This document shows, piece after piece, positions 24,588 through 26,897 of a stretch of 26,897 nt of DNA (position 1 is the stretch's first letter; the number at the start of each line of letters is the position of its first letter). The stretch comes from JALONO01 sp038209965 (GTDB taxonomy: Bacteria; Bacteroidota; Bacteroidia; Cytophagales; Thermoflexibacteraceae): assembly GCA_038209965.1 (NCBI GenBank), contig JBBQXF010000068.1:1-26897 (forward strand). The letters run 5' to 3'. The translations under genes were made by a program, and so were the position numbers. The notes under the pieces are model-generated. The model worked only from the letters and a program-made list of their open reading frames with translations. It ran no database searches and was not told the DNA's origin.

Positions 24588-24662
24588 TTGTGCCGCTGTC
24601 CGAGTCCACTCGGGCGACCCGCGCCATGCCATACACAATGTCGTTTATGACACACCAACAAC
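24588..24662. repeat. 75-bp module flank, copy 2
   Basis: This is the second copy of the stretch at 24094-24168. It differs at a two-base site near 24627 and at single bases near 24647 and 24650. Confidence 0.85.
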
Positions 24663-24881
24663 CGCCGGAAGTCACCGACTTTCTACCAATATTGGTGTTA
24701 ACGAAGTGTACCCGTTGGGCAAAATCTATGACTTTCATCAGCCCTAGTCGCCAGCGCGATGGCCTTCCATGAGGGCACGGGCGGCGGAATTTTATATGTA
24801 GAGGATCATACTTTTGTGTATAATGCCCAAAAAATTCCGTACACTGTTATTCATCCTACAATGCTCTCTATGAGTTCCTTT

Positions 24882-25067
24882 TTAAATACGCAGGCTATTC
24901 ATGGAATCCCAAAGACCAAATACTCTGAGTAACCAAACGATGAGGACGATAATAACGACCACATTGAGAATGGTTTTGATATTGCGATCCATTGGGATAT
25001 AATTATTGATAAGCCAAAGGACAACGCCTACACCAATCAAAACAAGTAAAATAGTAAGCAGCGGCAT
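24882..25067 (-). CDS. small two-helix membrane protein, Thivi_2564 type
   Basis: This 61-residue protein has two hydrophobic helices, at residues 3-20 (LLTILLVLIGVGVVLWLI) and about 34-50. A short polar turn NNYIPMDRNIKTILN joins them, and a GLWDSMNSLRI tail follows. The NxYIPMDxxIKxILN turn is characteristic of the small membrane family named after Thivi_2564; its function is unknown. The frame is open much further upstream, but that part translates repeat DNA and polar sequence unlike the family. I therefore start at ATG 25067. It is the best small gene in the accessory strip, and AT-richer than the housekeeping genes around it. Confidence 0.75.
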   Translation of the reverse strand: MPLLTILLVLIGVGVVLWLINNYIPMDRNIKTILNVVVIIVLIVWLLRVFGLWDSMNSLRI

Positions 25068-25477
25068 AGATTTTATATTTAAAATACTAGAACCAAAGGT
25101 GGAAGAATCTGCTCGTATCTGTATTACACGATTTGGGAAAACATTTATATAATGCACAGGTTTTTTAGTTTTGCCGCATAAAACCTCACTACTATTGACC
25201 CAATTTCCCTTGTAAGCTACTCCAGCCACCATTATAGACCTGCGTATAGCCTTTGGACTTTCAGTATTCCTTTTGCCGCTGCGCTCCTCATGCCAGAGGC
25301 ACAGCAAGTAATGATAGCTTGGTTTTTTTACCGTTTTTTGTATTAGCGAAGCACTACCGTTGGGCAAAGTCGGTGACTTTCGGCAGTTGCGGGCGGCGGA
25401 ATTTTATCTACCGGACATCGCAGAATTTGATTTAGCTTTATTGTTGGTGCGATTAACACCAACCACGGAGAAAATTT
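25068..25477. other. intergenic stretch with scattered repeat motifs
   Basis: No convincing gene is visible. Around 25340-25383 there is a copy of the GCGAAGCAC...GTTGGGCAAAGTCGGTGACTTTC-type motif. At 25388-25403 the GGGCGGCGGAATTTTA motif recurs. A hairpin GTTGGTG-N7-CACCAAC lies at 25443-25463, just after the stop of the next minus-strand gene, where it could act as a weak terminator. Confidence 0.6.
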
Positions 25478-25702
25478 TCACTTGATGATGTCTTGCGACA
25501 AATAATGGGTATATTCGGCAACATAGGACATGGCTTGGTTTTCGTCCACGGCAGAAATGCCCATCAACTTCAAGTTTTGCGAGCGATCAATCAGCCAAAA
25601 ATGCCGCAATTTACCATCTTGGTGGTTCCAATAATTGGGCGCGTTGGGCTGCCCGCTTTCGCGTAGCTCGTATTCCCGGTGGTTAAGAACGAAGATCTTC
25701 AT
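25478..25702 (-). CDS. hypothetical protein, 74 residues
   Basis: I do not recognise this small soluble protein. It opens MKIFVLNHREYELRESGQ. It has an aromatic/charged middle (YWNHQDGKLRHFWLIDRSQNLKLMG) and an acidic to helical end (DENQAMSYVAEYTHYLSQD). Its composition and lack of low-complexity sequence suggest a real protein. ATG 25702 is preferred over an upstream in-frame start at 25729, since the latter overlaps an imperfect dyad (AGTGTTGT-CA-ACAAGCACT, 25712-25730) that looks regulatory. It stands alone between repeat motifs. Confidence 0.55.
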   Translation of the reverse strand: MKIFVLNHREYELRESGQPNAPNYWNHQDGKLRHFWLIDRSQNLKLMGISAVDENQAMSYVAEYTHYLSQDIIK

Positions 25703-26160
25703 AACGTGCGAAGTGTTGTCAACAAGCACTACTTACAAAAACGCACCCATTGTAAAACTTATTGTTATATATTTACGCATTTAACTTATGTTAGGCAAAA
25801 GTCTGGAGGGCCGTCATTATGATAGAAAATACGGTAATCGTGATACCAAAAAATTCCGAACGGATGATCCTTTCGCCGAATTTTACGCTGAAATTGGCTA
25901 TTTCTCTATCATCTTTGCATCCTGCGGAATTTTAAGCAATTTTACCGTTGTCGGTGTTAGCAAAGCGCACCAACAACCCCGTTTTGCCCCGTTGGGCAAA
26001 GCCTGTGACTTTGCCCTGGAAATAGGCGAAAGTCGGTGACTTTCGTTAAACGACGGCCCCCTTTACCATTGTTGGTGTTGTCAAAGCGCACCAACAACAA
26101 ACAAGCGCTCATCCAGCGTATGGACGGGTATTGAACAACTATTTCAAGGCTTTGCCAGCT
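25703..26160. repeat. intergenic stretch with hairpin repeats
   Basis: Three clear hairpins lie here. 25947-25977 has arms GTTGTCGGTG/CACCAACAAC with one mismatch. 25994-26016 is a perfect GGGCAAAG/CTTTGCCC. 26069-26097 is a perfect TTGTTGGTG/CACCAACAA. The first and third share the loop core CAAAGCG. AAAGTCGGTGACTTTCG recurs at 26029-26045. An open frame on the plus strand from 25788 mostly translates these repeats and is not called. Confidence 0.65.
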
Positions 26161-26176
26161 TTCTGACTAAACGAAC

Positions 26177-26775
26177 ATGCAACAGGAAAAGTTGGCGGTC
26201 ATTGGCCGGGGAAACGCTTTCTACAATGCGCCGGGGAACGCGGAGAGCAAATGGACCTACCGCAGACGCGCAGTCAACGGCAAGGAAAAGCAGGACCCCT
26301 TTGGGCTGTCGGATGGCCGGACTACCACGCCCGACAGGTGGATCCCGCCGTTGGCAGGATGTGGGCGGTGGACCCGCTGGCGGGCAAGTTTGCCCCGGTG
26401 GGCCCGTGGAGCTACGCGCTCAACAACCCGCTGCGGTTCGTGGATCCAACGGGGATGGCGGTGGTGGCAATTGATGGCGGCACCCGCTACACGGGGGCCG
26501 ATGCACAAATGGGTGCACAATTTCAGGCGGAAGCACGTAGCAGGGAAAAAGATCCAGAAAACGCTACCTATCGGCAAAACGTGACCATGACTTATAAATT
26601 CGATAATGACGGGAGCCACATCTTGAATAAAACGACCGAATACAAGAAATGGATGCAAGGAAAGAAGAAGACCACTATTGAAACCACCACCATTTCACAG
26701 CAGTTCGTGACCATTGTGGGCAAGGACGGCACAGTGACCGAGCTGGCCAGTGAAATAATAAAGGTAACTGTTTAG
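26177..26775 (+). pseudogene. frameshifted orphan RHS C-terminal tail with variable domain
   Basis: Two overlapping frames together spell the end of an RHS-repeat core. The first (from 26177) gives WTYRRRAVNGKEKQDPFGL. The second, after a shift near 26310, gives DYHARQVDPAVGRMWAVDP, then KFAPVGPWSYALNNPLRFVD and PTGM. This is the RHS-associated core signature that ends just before the variable tip. About 105 residues follow (AVVAIDGGTRYTGADAQMG, many Thr/Lys), of no family known to me. The large upstream RHS shell is absent: repeat DNA precedes it. It is either a displaced tip cassette or a decayed gene. No immunity-like gene is visible in the 120 bases left. Confidence 0.7.
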
Positions 26776-26789
26776 GTAGGTAAAGTATT

Positions 26790-26873
26790 TGATAATCAAT
26801 TAGTTATAAAATTTAAAGTTTGCTTAAACGGGTACGCAAATTAACTTAAATTACTGATAATCAAATAATTATA
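26790..26873. repeat. short AT-rich direct repeat
   Basis: TGATAATCAATTAGTTATA (26790-26808) and TGATAATCAAATAATTATA (26855-26873) match at 17 of 19 bases, 65 bases apart. They lie in the AT-rich end of the window after the RHS tail. Confidence 0.5.
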
Positions 26874-26897
26874 GAAATAAGTAATTTATTTAAAATC

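Larger units (their letters stand above)
23937..24881. repeat. repeat-rich intergenic region with a five-copy hairpin array
   Basis: This 945-bp stretch has no credible gene. It is built from five 65-bp double-hairpin units with related spacers, then single copies of other recurring motifs: AAGTCACCGACTT at 24669-24681, palindrome ACCAATATTGGT at 24685-24696, GTTGGGC...GACTTTC near 24714, and GGGCGGCGGAATTTTA near 24780. Open frames on the minus strand cross the units only because most unit spacings are multiples of three. Confidence 0.85.

Noticed and set aside
23781..24661. Long minus-strand open frames across the repeat array, with repeated FSFSLTCYRLKAM-like sequence
   Set aside because: Two different frames cover the same repeat, switching where the unit spacing is 107 bp. 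The sequence is translated palindromic DNA, with no start, domain or codon signature of its own.
25788..26039. Plus-strand ORF of 83 codons
   Set aside because: Its second half is translated repeat DNA shared with other intergenic sites.

Overview
The window looks like a chromosomal segment of a member of the Bacteroidota, probably Cytophagales-like. Several signs agree. There is a PorX regulator (response regulator plus PglZ domain), which belongs to type IX secretion. There is a fused MurF-alanine racemase and a remnant with a type IX C-terminal sorting domain. Shine-Dalgarno motifs are mostly absent, and several genes have TAnnTTTG-like -7 boxes. Genes are mostly housekeeping, compact and on both strands, with strong bidirectional hairpin terminators between convergent units.

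Layout. 1-871: the end of a multi-pass membrane protein, apparently frameshifted near base 55. 942-2306: a vanadium-haloperoxidase/PAP2-type lipoprotein. 2449-4002 (minus): porX. 4098-10580 (minus): a tripartite RND efflux operon (outer-membrane factor, pump, membrane fusion lipoprotein) preceded by a small unknown membrane-anchored protein. 10.6-12.7 kb is a decayed strip. It holds a duplicated-gene scar, a miniature HTH ORF behind a perfect inverted repeat, an orphan sorting-domain fragment, and a beta-barrel gene with a nonsense codon in its signal peptide. 12768-14093: a lipoprotein sugar/sorbosone dehydrogenase. 14197-15717 (minus): an OmpH/Skp-like chaperone and proC.

15.9-18.9 kb is a methionine/cysteine block. 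A SAM riboswitch is followed by a 39-codon ORF ending in a cysteine-codon cluster, then metY (O-acetylhomoserine sulfhydrylase) and metX (homoserine O-acetyltransferase). MetX makes O-acetylhomoserine and MetY converts it with sulfide to homocysteine, so SAM and possibly cysteine supply could be read in series on one leader. 18.9-19.4 kb: a stand-alone receiver protein. 19.5-23.1 kb (minus): carA followed by murF-alr. 23.27-23.94 kb: an arginyl-tRNA-protein-transferase-like gene without the usual cysteine cluster.

23.94-26.16 kb is a repeat-rich accessory strip. It has five copies of a 65-bp double-hairpin unit, a duplicated 140-bp module and several other recurring hairpins, around two small genes (a Thivi_2564-type membrane protein and an unknown 74-residue protein). 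It ends in a frameshifted orphan RHS tail with its own C-terminal domain. The most promising leads are the SAM-riboswitch/Cys-codon leader, the double-hairpin repeat array, and the inverted repeat in front of the miniature HTH gene. No rRNA, tRNA, CRISPR array, intact transposase or origin was seen.
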